A stretch of DNA of 64,000 nt from an uncultured Caldilineaceae bacterium (lineage in GTDB: Bacteria > Chloroflexota > Anaerolineae > Caldilineales > Caldilineaceae), in assembly GCA_951812725.1 (NCBI GenBank), contig OX638330.1:4257405-4321404 (forward strand). Reading direction: 5' to 3'. Position 1 is the stretch's first letter. Every line of letters starts with the position of its first letter. Shown piece by piece: positions 26,347-34,491 of this stretch. A program made the position numbers and the translations under genes. The notes beneath the pieces are model-generated. The model worked only from the letters and a program-made list of their open reading frames with translations. It was not told the origin of the DNA and did no database searches.

Positions 26347-26862
26347 ATGTTTCTGGCACGAAAGATCACTCGCGCCAAGTGGAATCCTAAGCAAGGTCTT
26401 TCCGCTGGCGAAATACCCGCCGATGGTGTCACTGTGGACCTGCGCACCGGGGGAAATAAACTGTCCTTCTGGCAATGCGGTAGCGGAACCCCTAACGAAG
26501 TTGAAGAGGCTGCCCTAGCACTTGCCACAACTAGAGACTATGTTGATAGGCTGGACATCGTGTGGATCTCTGATGGTGACTTTAGCGCAGATGGGTTGGA
26601 CTGGATTAAGACGAAAGGAGATACACCTGTCGCAGACTTGATTAATCTCCACGTTGATCTGGTGCGCCTCGATTACGTCCGCCTTGGGAAGGTCGCACAC
26701 CGAATTGCTGCTGCGATTGAGGCAGGAAGATACGAGAGACTCGACAAAGGGCGAGTTGAAAGCCTCATTACGAATGCTGTCATAGAGGGGAGGGTTGAAC
26801 TTGACCACCTTAAAGAAAAAGTACGGCGTGATGTGAGTCAGTCGCTTCGAAAGATAGAATAG
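26347..26862 (+). CDS. Hypothetical protein, 171 residues, second of an uncharacterised pair
   Basis: Starts 3 bases after the preceding stop, whose coding end supplies an AAGAGG-type ribosome-binding tract. The N-terminal MFLARKITRAKWNPKQGLSA and GEIPADGVTVDLRT segments, and a WQCGSGT stretch, look like a compact alpha/beta domain. The C-terminal half is helical and charged (YERLDKGRVESLITNAVIEG). No known motif was recognised. The tight two-gene layout is like toxin/immunity or effector/regulator pairs, but nothing in the sequence proves either. Confidence 0.6.
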   Translation: MFLARKITRAKWNPKQGLSAGEIPADGVTVDLRTGGNKLSFWQCGSGTPNEVEEAALALATTRDYVDRLDIVWISDGDFSADGLDWIKTKGDTPVADLINLHVDLVRLDYVRLGKVAHRIAAAIEAGRYERLDKGRVESLITNAVIEGRVELDHLKEKVRRDVSQSLRKIE

Positions 26863-26975
26863 CAAGTCATCGCTTCAGACCTGGCCGCGACATTATGTCA
26901 TATACGATGGGAGCAGTCAGCGATCCGCTCCGTCCTGAGATGTGCAACCCCAGGGTCCCTTGCGAAAGGATCACC

Positions 26976-27770
26976 ATGACGAACAATAAACACGCGCTCA
27001 CGAAAGACGAGGTCCGGCTGTATCATGAGCAGGGGTGGGCGGGGCCGTTTACGCTGATCTCGGAGGAGGAGATGGCGGGGGTGCGGGGTAGGATTGATGA
27101 GGAGATTCTGGAGGTGGGGAAGGCGCAGGGGCTGGCGGAGAGGGATTATTTTCATAACCGGCACCTGGATAACCGCTGCGTTTATGAGCTGCTGAGTCAT
27201 CCGAACCTGGTGGAGAGGGCAGCGAGCTTGCTGGGGCCGCATTTGGTGCTGTGGCGGACGAATTTTCAGATTAAGGCGCCGCTGAGCGAGCAGGAGGACT
27301 GGGATACGGAGGTGCCGTGGCACCAGGATTGCGCGTATTATCAGCCTTCGCCGAATGTGATTCTGTCGGCTTGGATCGCGGTGGACAGTACGACGCGGGC
27401 GAACGGGTGTATGCAGGTGCTGCCGGGGAGCCATAAGCGGCTGTATCCGCACATCGAAGACCCGGACGCGGAGATGTTCAGCAGGGGTGTGGACCCTTCT
27501 ACATTCGATGCGAGCGATGCGGTGCACCTGGAGCTGAAGCCGGGGGAGTTTATCTTCTTTAATGAGAGTACGCTGCACTATTCGCCGTCGAACAAGTCGG
27601 AGACACGGCGGTTTGGGATCACGCCGCGGTTTACGGTGCCGTTTGTGGACGTGGGCAGGCGCGAGCAGATCGATGTGCTGATGGTGAAGGGAGAGGATTA
27701 TATGGGGTTCTATAATGTGGTGGAACCGCCGAACGGCAGTGGTCAGTGGTCAGGGGTCAGTGGTCAGTAA
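26976..27770 (+). CDS. Phytanoyl-CoA dioxygenase (PhyH) family protein
   Basis: 264 residues from the ATG at 26976, which follows GAAAGGATCACC; an upstream in-frame ATG at 26895 lacks such a tract and gives a poor N-terminus. The Fe(II) site His-x-Asp is seen in VPWHQDCAYYQPS, the usual GSHK turn in QVLPGSHKRLYPH, and the distal histidine in NESTLHYSPSNKSETRRFG, whose Arg pair is the likely 2-oxoglutarate contact. It belongs to the high-GC background, not the island. Its last ten residues, ending SGQWSGVSGQ, are encoded by an AGTGGTC short-repeat array, so the natural C-terminus may once have been shorter. A strong terminator follows at 27,803. Confidence 0.88.
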   Translation: MTNNKHALTKDEVRLYHEQGWAGPFTLISEEEMAGVRGRIDEEILEVGKAQGLAERDYFHNRHLDNRCVYELLSHPNLVERAASLLGPHLVLWRTNFQIKAPLSEQEDWDTEVPWHQDCAYYQPSPNVILSAWIAVDSTTRANGCMQVLPGSHKRLYPHIEDPDAEMFSRGVDPSTFDASDAVHLELKPGEFIFFNESTLHYSPSNKSETRRFGITPRFTVPFVDVGRREQIDVLMVKGEDYMGFYNVVEPPNGSGQWSGVSGQ

Positions 27771-27776
27771 CTGCGG
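27739..27776 (+). repeat. AGTGGTC short tandem repeat array (overlaps a CDS end)
   Basis: Four imperfect units of AGTGGTC/AGGGGTC in tandem. They supply the last codons of the PhyH gene (Trp-Ser-Val-Ser-Gly-Gln-like peptide) and run just past its stop. The same motif recurs at 28,058-28,090, 35,914-35,937, 37,665-37,688, 41,598-41,636 and 47,838-47,878. Confidence 0.75.
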
Positions 27777-27802
27777 CGGCTGATCTACAAGGGATGGTAC
27801 GG

Positions 27803-27829
27803 GCGCGAAGGGTTTCCTTCGCGCTTTTT
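27803..27829 (+). terminator. Rho-independent terminator after the PhyH gene
   Basis: GCGCGAAGG and CCTTCGCGC form a perfect 9-bp stem with a GTTT loop, followed directly by TTTTT. It lies 33 bases after the PhyH stop and reads with the gene. Confidence 0.9.
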
Positions 27830-27943
27830 CGCGCTCGGAGCCGGAGGGCGGGGGAACTGCAGGGGAACTACAGGGGAACTGCAGGGGTTAAGGGGCTGAG
27901 ACAGCAGTTGGGGGCTGAGACAGCAGTTGGGGGAGGAGACACT

Positions 27944-28050
27944 GTTGGCTAGACACGTTGCTGGGGAAGAATGAACCCGGTGGCGAGCCTAGGGGGGCGT
28001 TGCGGGGGCGCAGCCCCTGCACAAGGGAGGGCCGAAGGCCCGACCGCCCG
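27944..28050 (+). repeat. MITE relic, copy 3 (hairpin core plus part of the left arm)
   Basis: The GC-rich core (27,992-28,049) is base-for-base like the core of copy 2 from GGGGGGCGTTGCGG to CCGACCGCCC. Homology extends left over a CACGTTGC...GAAGAATG segment also present in copies 1 and 2. The terminal GTAACTAC repeats are absent, so this is an internal fragment. It is in the same orientation as all other copies. Confidence 0.75.
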
Positions 28051-28142
28051 GAACTGCAGTGGTCAGTGATCAGTGGTTAGTGGTCAGTGGAAGGTTGCCT
28101 GTGGGCCGCGGTTTGGAGGCGTTGGGCAGGTTTTTCAGAAGG

Positions 28143-29777
28143 TCAACTTTCGACCAGTAGCTCGTTGGGGTACATCATGCACCAGGGGCCGGGCATCTCT
28201 TCGACGGGGACTTCGATCACGACGGGGAGGTCTGCGGCGAAGGCGTCGGGGAGGGCGTCACGGAGATTGTTGGCGGTGTGTACGCGGACCCCGATGGCGC
28301 CGAAGGACTCGACGAAGGCGACGAAGTCGGGATTTACGAGATCTGAGGAGATGACGCGGCCGTCGTAGAGCTCTTTCTGCATGCGGCGGACGTTGCCGTA
28401 GGCGCCGTCGTTGAAGACGACGGAAACGGTGTTGATGCCGTGCTGCACGGCGGTGGCCAGTTCGGTTGCGCAGTAGAGGAAGCCGCCGTCGCCGGCGATG
28501 GAGAGGACCGAACGATTGGGGGCGGCTACTTTTGCGCCGAGCGCGGTGGGGAATCCCCAGCCCAAGGTGCCCTGATAGTTGGGGGTGAGGAATGTGCGCG
28601 GCTGGTAGACGGGCATGGCCATGTTGCTGGCATAGCCGACCTGCGTTAACTCATCGACAAAGATGCCATCGTCGGGCAGGGCGTCGCGGATGGCGCGGAT
28701 GAAGTCGATCTGGGGTTGGAAGGAGTCGAAGAGCTCTTCTGTCTCTTTGTGGAGAGCAAGCATTTCAGCTGTGCGGGAAGGGCGCTGGCGGTTGTAGCGC
28801 GGCAGGCTTGGCAGCAGGGCGCGCAGGGCATCTTTGCTGTCGGCCGCGATCGTCACGGCTGCAGGGGCTAAGAAGCCTGATTCCTGCGGCGCGATGTCGA
28901 TGCGAATCAGAGAGAGATGGTCGGGGTTCTTCCACTGAATTAGCGGCTTGGTCAAGCGTGTGCCGATGGCGATGGCGAGGTCGGCCTGTTCCCAGAGGGG
29001 TTCGCCGGCTGCGTAGGTGTGGCTGAAAGGATGGCGGCTGGAGAGGATACCGCGCCCACGGCCGCTGGCGATGACAGGGGCCTGGAGGGCTTCGGACAGG
29101 GCGCGGACCTCTTCGCCCGCGTCCATTGCGCCGCCGCCGACGAATATGACGGGGTTGCGTGCCTCGCCCAGGAGCCGGGCTGCCTCTTCGATGGTGTCGG
29201 CATTCACTGCTGGCCGGCGCACGGTGAGGGGCAGTGGGGCGTCGTCCATCTGCGCTTGGCCGGCATAGACGTTCAGAGGGATCTCCAGCCCGACGGGCCG
29301 CGGGCGATTTGAGCGCATTTCGCTGAGGGCCATGGCCAGCAGGCGCGGGAGTTCGGCGGGGCTTTCGGCGCGGCGCGCCCACTTGGTGAGCGAACGCATA
29401 ACAACCAACTGATCCGGGATCTCGTGCAACAGTCCATAATCGCGGCCGATCTGATCCGAATGGATCTGGCCGGCGAGGCAGAGTACGGGCGCGTTTGTGG
29501 CGTAGGCGGTTGCGAGCGCGGCGGTGGTGTTGAGGAATCCGGGGCCGGGCACAACGGCATAGACGCCGGTGTTGCCGGAGGCGAGCGCGTAGCCGAGGGC
29601 CATGTAGGCTGCGCCCTGCTCGTGGCGGGTATGAATGGAGCGGATTTGGTCGCCGGCATCGTAAACGGCGTTGTAGAAGTGGTCGTTCTGGACGCCGGGC
29701 AGGCCGAAAATCGTGTCGATGCCGTGGGAGAGGAGGGCTTGGACAAGCGCTTCGCCACCGGTGCGGATGGTGTTCAT
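28143..29777 (-). CDS. Thiamine-diphosphate-dependent enzyme, acetolactate synthase large-subunit-like
   Basis: 544 residues from ATG 29777, where the family begins (TIRTGGEALVQALLSHGIDT); the upstream ATG at 29873 adds 32 residues unlike any relative. The N-terminal pyrimidine-binding domain has the activating glutamate in HTRHEQGAAYMALGYA. The central domain has GGGAMDAGEEVRALSEAL, and the C-terminal ThDP-Mg site runs SIAGDGGFLYCATEL to VVFNDGAYGNVRRMQ, the GDG-x(n)-N motif. Known relatives decarboxylate 2-oxo acids or form acetolactate, and many are catabolic rather than biosynthetic. No regulatory small subunit is nearby, which argues against the anabolic enzyme. Downstream of it (28,058-28,090) lies a short tandem repeat array. 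Confidence 0.88.
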   Translation of the reverse strand: MNTIRTGGEALVQALLSHGIDTIFGLPGVQNDHFYNAVYDAGDQIRSIHTRHEQGAAYMALGYALASGNTGVYAVVPGPGFLNTTAALATAYATNAPVLCLAGQIHSDQIGRDYGLLHEIPDQLVVMRSLTKWARRAESPAELPRLLAMALSEMRSNRPRPVGLEIPLNVYAGQAQMDDAPLPLTVRRPAVNADTIEEAARLLGEARNPVIFVGGGAMDAGEEVRALSEALQAPVIASGRGRGILSSRHPFSHTYAAGEPLWEQADLAIAIGTRLTKPLIQWKNPDHLSLIRIDIAPQESGFLAPAAVTIAADSKDALRALLPSLPRYNRQRPSRTAEMLALHKETEELFDSFQPQIDFIRAIRDALPDDGIFVDELTQVGYASNMAMPVYQPRTFLTPNYQGTLGWGFPTALGAKVAAPNRSVLSIAGDGGFLYCATELATAVQHGINTVSVVFNDGAYGNVRRMQKELYDGRVISSDLVNPDFVAFVESFGAIGVRVHTANNLRDALPDAFAADLPVVIEVPVEEMPGPWCMMYPNELLVES

Positions 29778-30481
29778 GGGCTGCGCTCTTGGATGTGTGG
29801 GCTGGTGCTTCGTCGAGCCATCGATAAAAAAGTTGCCGACGATTGTCTTGGGTTGATAGAGATAGCGGTCCAATCTGCCTTGTAGGCCAGCAGTTGTTGT
29901 CGAATCACTTCTCCCCTGGATGCATCCCAGATTTTCGGGCAGCCGCTGTCTGAATCAGGATTTGCAGGATTGACGGATTTTCGGGATTGGTGTAGTAGGA
30001 CTTTCATGCTATTGGCCCCATCTGCAGTACCTTTCTCGTCCAACCATTCATCGCTGCCCCCGTACACGCTTCTTCGTTTTTTCGGTGATTGACAACTCTG
30101 GCTTGCTGGCAGCCGCCAGCGCCTGGCATAACCGATGGCGAATCGCTGAGGCTGTCGCCGCGGTCGACGTAAGTGTCGCCTTGCAGGTCGATGTCGACGC
30201 CGCCAGGGCGGTTGAATCCGCCGTTGCCGTGGGTGGTACTCGTCAGGCAGACATCGGTGGCGACTTGGCTTGGGGCATCGATTGGGCAACAGAAGTGGAC
30301 AGCGAACGCTACACTCGACAAATCATGCTCATAGTGACGGCATACTGCAGTTCGGCAGACCTACGGTCACACGAACCTGAAAGGCTTACACTTTAGGTTT
30401 CTGTGGATACGGGTATGCACGAATCGTTGTTATGTGCAGGCTCTCGCTGCCGATCGCGTCGAAGAATTGTAGGGGCTTAGC
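29778..30481. other. Gene-poor gap with an NHL remnant
   Basis: About 700 bases without an intact gene. Apart from the NHL-like fragment described separately, I see only short open frames without ribosome-binding sites. No tRNA, riboswitch or terminator was recognised. Confidence 0.45.
30127..30228 (-). pseudogene. Relic of an NHL-repeat protein gene
   Basis: On the minus strand, GNGGFNRPGGVDIDLQGDTY closely matches one blade of the intact NHL protein at 32-33 kb (GDGQFNRPSGIDVDKHGDIY), followed by a degraded VDRG-x-S version of the VVDRGNNR strand. The surrounding frame has no other blade, start or ribosome-binding site, so only one blade remains recognisable. Confidence 0.5.
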
Positions 30482-31558
30482 TCACGTATCGCAAGCCCCA
30501 AGATCGTCTGAGTCGAAGAAGTGACGCAGAGTCGATGGTATGGGGCCACATAGGTTTGGATTGTTGTCTAGGTAAAGCACCCACAGATTCGTCAATTGGC
30601 CCATCTCGACGGGTACGCTACCTTCCAGTTGATTGTCGCTGAGACCCAGCCCTTCCAAGTTCGTTAGCTGACCTAACTCAGGTGGGATGTATCCTTCCAG
30701 TTGGTTGCCATCAAGATACAGCACGTCCAGGTTTGAAAGCTGCCCCAACTCGGCCGGGACTTTCCCCTCCAGTTGGTTGCGTTCGAGCCGCAATATTTTC
30801 AGGTTCGAAAGCTGGCCCAACTCGGCCGGAATGACTCCTTCCAACTGGTTGTCGTTTAGTTGCAGCGATACCAGATTAGTCAACTGGCTCAATTCGGCCG
30901 GGACACTTCCCTCAAGCAAATTCCAGCTGAGGGCCAACGTCTCTAGGTTTTTCAGTTGCACCAACTCGATTGGGATTACTCCATCCAGTTGGTTATCCAT
31001 GAGGGACAACCACTTCAAGTTCGCCAACTGGCCCAGCTCGACTGGGATACTCCCTTCCAGTTGGTTATCCACGAGGGACAACCACTGCAAGTTCGCCAAC
31101 TGGCCCAACTCGGCCGGGATTTGCCCTTCCAGCTGGTTGTCGTCGAGCCATAACAACTCCAAGTTCGAAAGCTTGCTCATCTCGGCTGGGATGCCCCCTT
31201 TTAGCTGGTTGCCCGCGAGCTGCAACGTTAGCAGGCTCGTCAACTGGCCCAACTCAGCCGGAATCCGCCCCTCCAGTTGGTAATGGAAGAGGTCCAACCC
31301 TATCACACGATTCTGCGCGACAGTGACCCCATTCCAATTAGATATGGGAAGATCTACAGTCCAGTTCAAGGAATCAGCATCAGTCAGTTTCTCCTTGACA
31401 ATCAGCAGCGCTTCGCAATCCGCAACCAGTCCAGCCACCTCCGGCTCCGAAATCGCGACCGAGTTGGCGCATGATTCCGATTGGGGAGCTGCCTGCGAGG
31501 AACAGGCTCCCAGTACTGCCAGTGCCGCCAAAATCAGGACGGAACTGGTTGTAGCCAA
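30482..31558 (-). CDS. Leucine-rich-repeat lipoprotein with plant-type 24-residue repeats
   Basis: 358 residues from a TTG at 31558, which has GAGG 6 bases upstream and puts a signal peptide at the N-terminus (SSVLILAALAVLGAC, lipobox cysteine about residue 19). The longer open frame to an ATG at 31708 would bury that signal. After about 65 residues come ten near-perfect 24-residue repeats of the form L-x-L-x-x-N-x-L-x-G-x-I-P-x-E-L-G-Q-L, plus a capping NPNLCGPIP repeat. Such SDS22/plant-like LRRs bind proteins or glycans. The protein should sit on the outer face of the membrane. No partner gene is adjacent. Confidence 0.82.
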   Translation of the reverse strand: MATTSSVLILAALAVLGACSSQAAPQSESCANSVAISEPEVAGLVADCEALLIVKEKLTDADSLNWTVDLPISNWNGVTVAQNRVIGLDLFHYQLEGRIPAELGQLTSLLTLQLAGNQLKGGIPAEMSKLSNLELLWLDDNQLEGQIPAELGQLANLQWLSLVDNQLEGSIPVELGQLANLKWLSLMDNQLDGVIPIELVQLKNLETLALSWNLLEGSVPAELSQLTNLVSLQLNDNQLEGVIPAELGQLSNLKILRLERNQLEGKVPAELGQLSNLDVLYLDGNQLEGYIPPELGQLTNLEGLGLSDNQLEGSVPVEMGQLTNLWVLYLDNNPNLCGPIPSTLRHFFDSDDLGACDT

Positions 31559-32146
31559 GGCCCGCCTCGGCGACGCGTCCCTCCCCCGTAGGCGTGTTGT
31601 GCTGCACCCCTTAATGGAATTTCGGCGTCTGCATGCCTTACCAGACAGATCTCTCCCACTGCATCTGAAGTTTAACGTCAGCCAAACTTTACATAGTTGC
31701 AATATCACTTCTTTCGTTTCGATATCAACGCTAAGGACAGGTCACTGGCCATTCGTCCCTGTCTCCGCTGAAGCCGCATGCAAAGGCTAGGTGGCAGTTG
31801 AAGAAGACTAAAGTGACTCCCTAGAAAAACGAGGAGCTTCAGTTTACCGATAGTGCGGGCAATTCCCTGCGATCCCTAGTACTACAACCGCAATTCACGA
31901 ATCTGCAGTTTTTCCGGCGAAAATGAGGGTGCGAAAGCGCATTCTGAACAACCACGGAACTGAATGAACGGCCCAAATGCAGCCACTTCTGCGTCTCCTT
32001 TTGCACTTTCGGTCTTCGGCCAGCTAGAGTGCGGTTGTAGTACTAGGTACAATTCGTTTGAAGAATCGTAATATCAAGAGGGATTCCCCTTAGCATTCAG
32101 TGTCCGTTAACTGCCGCATACGGTAGGGCTAGCCGAAGATCAAGAG
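31559..32146. other. Intergenic region containing a 173-bp inverted-repeat element
   Basis: About 590 bases between two minus-strand genes. Apart from the inverted-repeat element (31,875-32,047) no feature was recognised. The region right of the LRR start codon should hold its promoter, but no clear boxes were identified. Confidence 0.4.
31875..32047. mobile_element. 173-bp MITE-like element with perfect 18-bp terminal inverted repeats
   Basis: CCTAGTACTACAACCGCA at 31875-31892 is the exact reverse complement of TGCGGTTGTAGTACTAGG at 32030-32047. The interior is non-coding. Perfect 18-bp ends around so short a body are typical of a miniature inverted-repeat transposable element. No target duplication is clear. 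It is unrelated in sequence to the GTAA-ended MITE family of this window, and no second copy was seen. Confidence 0.65.
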
Positions 32147-33157
32147 TTAAATATTCAGTGCAGGCGCGCGGCGGGGCGGCGCGAACTGGAGCTCGTTGAG
32201 CTCAACGAACTGCTTCTGGTAGACCTGGACGCGGTAGGAGCCGGTGTCGGGCACGTACATGAGTCCGTCCTCGCTGACGACGACGGACTGGGGCCAGCGC
32301 AGGAGCTTTTGGACTTCGAGCTTGGCCATGTCGCGCAGGCGGTTGGGGTAGGCGTTGGTCAGCATGTAGGAGATGGCCACTTTGGAGAGGGTGGCGTCGC
32401 CGACAAACTGCTGCACGTAGCGGCCCTCTTCGTTGAAGAGCTGGACGCGGTTGTTGCCGCGGTCGACGACGTAGATGTCGCCGTGCTTGTCGACGTCGAT
32501 GCCGCTGGGGCGGTTGAACTGGCCGTCGCCGCAGCCCGAGGTCCCGAAGGCCGTGAGGAACTCGCCGTCGGCGCTGAACTTCTGGACGCGGTCGTTGCGC
32601 CAGTCGGCGACGTAGACATCGCCGACCTCGTCTACGGCGATGCCCCAGGGCATATTGAATTCGCCCTCGCCGCAGCCGTGGCTGCCCCAGCCGCCAAGGA
32701 GGCCGCCCTCGCGGGTGAACTTCTGGACGCGGTGGTTGAGGGTATCGACGACATAGAGGTTGCCCTCGGCGTCGAAGTCCATGCCGGACGGGCCGTTGAG
32801 CTGGCCGGGCCCGCTGCCCTCTTCGCCCCAGCTGTCGATGAGCTCGCCCTCGTTGTCGATGATGGTGACGCGGTGGAGCGTCTCATCGGTGAGGTAGAGG
32901 TTCTCGTCGCTGTCGGCGAGGATGGTGACCGGCCAGGTGACCTTGCCCGGCTCGTCACCGTAGATGCCGAAGGAGCCGAGGTCACTGTCCTCGGTGCTGT
33001 ATTTGCGGATGAGCGCGGTGCCCTCGCTGCGGCAGAGGATGTAGAGGCGGTCCTCCTGGCCGAACGCAAGATCGATGGGATAGTTGGTCAGCCGCCGCAT
33101 TCCCAGTGTCTTGTGGAAGGGAAATCCGGCGCGCAAGAGACCGTATGGTCTGCCCAC
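32147..33157 (-). CDS. NHL-repeat beta-propeller protein
   Basis: 336 residues from a GTG at 33157 preceded by AAGGAG. Six NHL blades are visible, each with the pattern P-x-G-[IM]-x-[VF]-D-x-x-G-[DN]-[ILV]-Y-V-x-D: for example SGMDFDAEGNLYVVDT, WGIAVDEVGDVYVADW and SGIDVDKHGDIYVVDR. The last blade reads SVVVSEDGLMYVPDTGSYRV. NHL propellers mediate protein or ligand binding, or form peptidyl-glycolate lyase-like enzymes, but no catalytic set was identified. It has no signal peptide. It directly precedes the DUF1501 and DUF1800 genes in reverse order on the same strand, and the three may be one unit. A one-blade relic of a similar gene lies at 30.1-30.2 kb. Confidence 0.85.
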   Translation of the reverse strand: MGRPYGLLRAGFPFHKTLGMRRLTNYPIDLAFGQEDRLYILCRSEGTALIRKYSTEDSDLGSFGIYGDEPGKVTWPVTILADSDENLYLTDETLHRVTIIDNEGELIDSWGEEGSGPGQLNGPSGMDFDAEGNLYVVDTLNHRVQKFTREGGLLGGWGSHGCGEGEFNMPWGIAVDEVGDVYVADWRNDRVQKFSADGEFLTAFGTSGCGDGQFNRPSGIDVDKHGDIYVVDRGNNRVQLFNEEGRYVQQFVGDATLSKVAISYMLTNAYPNRLRDMAKLEVQKLLRWPQSVVVSEDGLMYVPDTGSYRVQVYQKQFVELNELQFAPPRRAPALNI

Positions 33158-33243
33158 GGTATGACTCCTTTTGAGTTTCTAGTTTTCAGTTTTTAGTAAC
33201 TGCAGCTTACACAGTGGTTCGCTAAGAACCTGAAAACTGTTTG

Positions 33244-34380
33244 CTACGAGCTATACGGATTTATCTGTTCGAATTGGCCGCCGACGATTTCGGTGGGATC
33301 GATGCCCATCCACTGCTCCAGAACTGTGCCGTAGATGCCGCGGAAGTCGATGGTGTGCTCCATGTCCTCGCCGTGGACCCAGCGGTTGGGGTCGAGGGAG
33401 GGATATTGGGCGTAGAGACCGCCCTGGACGTGGTCACCGATGATGAAGGCGCCGCCGCCGGAGCCGTGGTCGGTGCCGCTGGCGTTGTCGCGGATGCGGC
33501 GGCCGAACTCGGTGAAGACGAGCATGGTCACTTCTGAGGAGGCGTTGTGGGCGCGCAGGTCCTCGAAGAAAGCGGTGATGGCAGTGCTGAGGTCGGCGAG
33601 CAGCTTGGGATGATCGGGGACCTCGTTGGCGTGGTTGTCATAGCCGCCTTGCGCGGTGTAGAAGACGCGGGTGCCGAGCCCGGCCAGATGGACGCGGGCG
33701 ACATCGCGCAGGCTGTTGGCGATGGCGCTGTCGCCATACTCCACGGTCGAGCTGTAGCCGTCTTTCGCCTTCTTTAGTTCGTCGGTGCCCTGGATGACGT
33801 TGAGGCCGGTCTGCGAGAGGTAGTCCATGACGTAGCCGGCGCCGACTTCGTGTCCGTACATGCCTTTGAAGACTTCGAGGGCTTGGGTGCGGCGGCGGGG
33901 CTCGTCGATGCCGGTGAGCAGGCCGTAGGTGTCGAGGTCGGCGAAGGAGGTGACGGGCACGCCGGGCACGGCCATGGCGCGGGGCAGGCCCTGGCCGACG
34001 TTGACGCCGGTGAGGACGTTGTGGCCGGCGGGGTCCAGCTCGCGGATCATGCGTCCGACCCAGCCTTCGGTGCCGATCTCGATCGGTTCGCAGGTGTGCC
34101 AAATGTCCATGGCGCGGAAGTGGGAGCGGTTCGAGTTGGGGTAGCCGATGCCCTGGACCACGGCAATGTCGCCGGCCTCGTACATCGACTGCAAGGGCGC
34201 GCAGTTCGGGTTCCAGGCGAGGGTATCGTGGATCGGCAGGACTTCGTCCTCTTTGAGACCGACCACCGGCCTGGAGTCGTAGTAGATGCCGGCGGTGTAG
34301 GGGACGACCGTGTTCATGAAGTCGTTGCCGCCGCTGAGCTGGACGACTACGAGTACGGGGTCTTTTTTGTGGTCAACCAT
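33244..34380 (-). CDS. DUF1501 family protein
   Basis: 378 residues. The N-terminus has the family's VVVQLSGGNDFMNTVVPY, and further on the motifs GIGYPNSNRSHFRAMDIWHT and VFTEFGRRIRDNASGTDHGS, with GGGAFIIGDHVQGG. These His/Asp-rich motifs place it in the alkaline-phosphatase-like metal-enzyme superfamily; the reaction is not known. Most DUF1501 proteins carry a Tat leader, but none is present here. It lies 111 bases downstream of the DUF1800 gene, the usual partner. T-rich short repeats (TTTTCAGTTTTTAG) fill the gaps on both sides. Confidence 0.9.
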   Translation of the reverse strand: MVDHKKDPVLVVVQLSGGNDFMNTVVPYTAGIYYDSRPVVGLKEDEVLPIHDTLAWNPNCAPLQSMYEAGDIAVVQGIGYPNSNRSHFRAMDIWHTCEPIEIGTEGWVGRMIRELDPAGHNVLTGVNVGQGLPRAMAVPGVPVTSFADLDTYGLLTGIDEPRRRTQALEVFKGMYGHEVGAGYVMDYLSQTGLNVIQGTDELKKAKDGYSSTVEYGDSAIANSLRDVARVHLAGLGTRVFYTAQGGYDNHANEVPDHPKLLADLSTAITAFFEDLRAHNASSEVTMLVFTEFGRRIRDNASGTDHGSGGGAFIIGDHVQGGLYAQYPSLDPNRWVHGEDMEHTIDFRGIYGTVLEQWMGIDPTEIVGGQFEQINPYSS

Positions 34381-34401
34381 CTTTTCATCCCTTTTTTTAA
34401 C

Positions 34402-34442
34402 TGAAGTTTCTAGTTTTCAGTTTTCAGTTTTTAGTTTTTGGT
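34402..34442 (-). repeat. TTTTCAG-type short tandem repeat
   Basis: TTTCTAGTTTTCAG followed by TTTTCAG, TTTTTAG and TTTTTGG units in tandem, between DUF1501 and DUF1800. Similar tracts stand at 33,175-33,200 and 53,622-53,642. It seems a second class of heptamer repeat beside the AGTGGTC class. Confidence 0.55.
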
Positions 34443-34491
34443 GAACACCTTCCTGTTGCTGAGACAGGATTGCGTTGCTAAACACTGAAGG

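Noticed and set aside
30550..31290. Regular 72-base periodic repeats that could look like a CRISPR or tandem array
   Set aside because: The period is exactly 24 codons of a leucine-rich-repeat gene and the frame is open throughout; there are no unique spacers.
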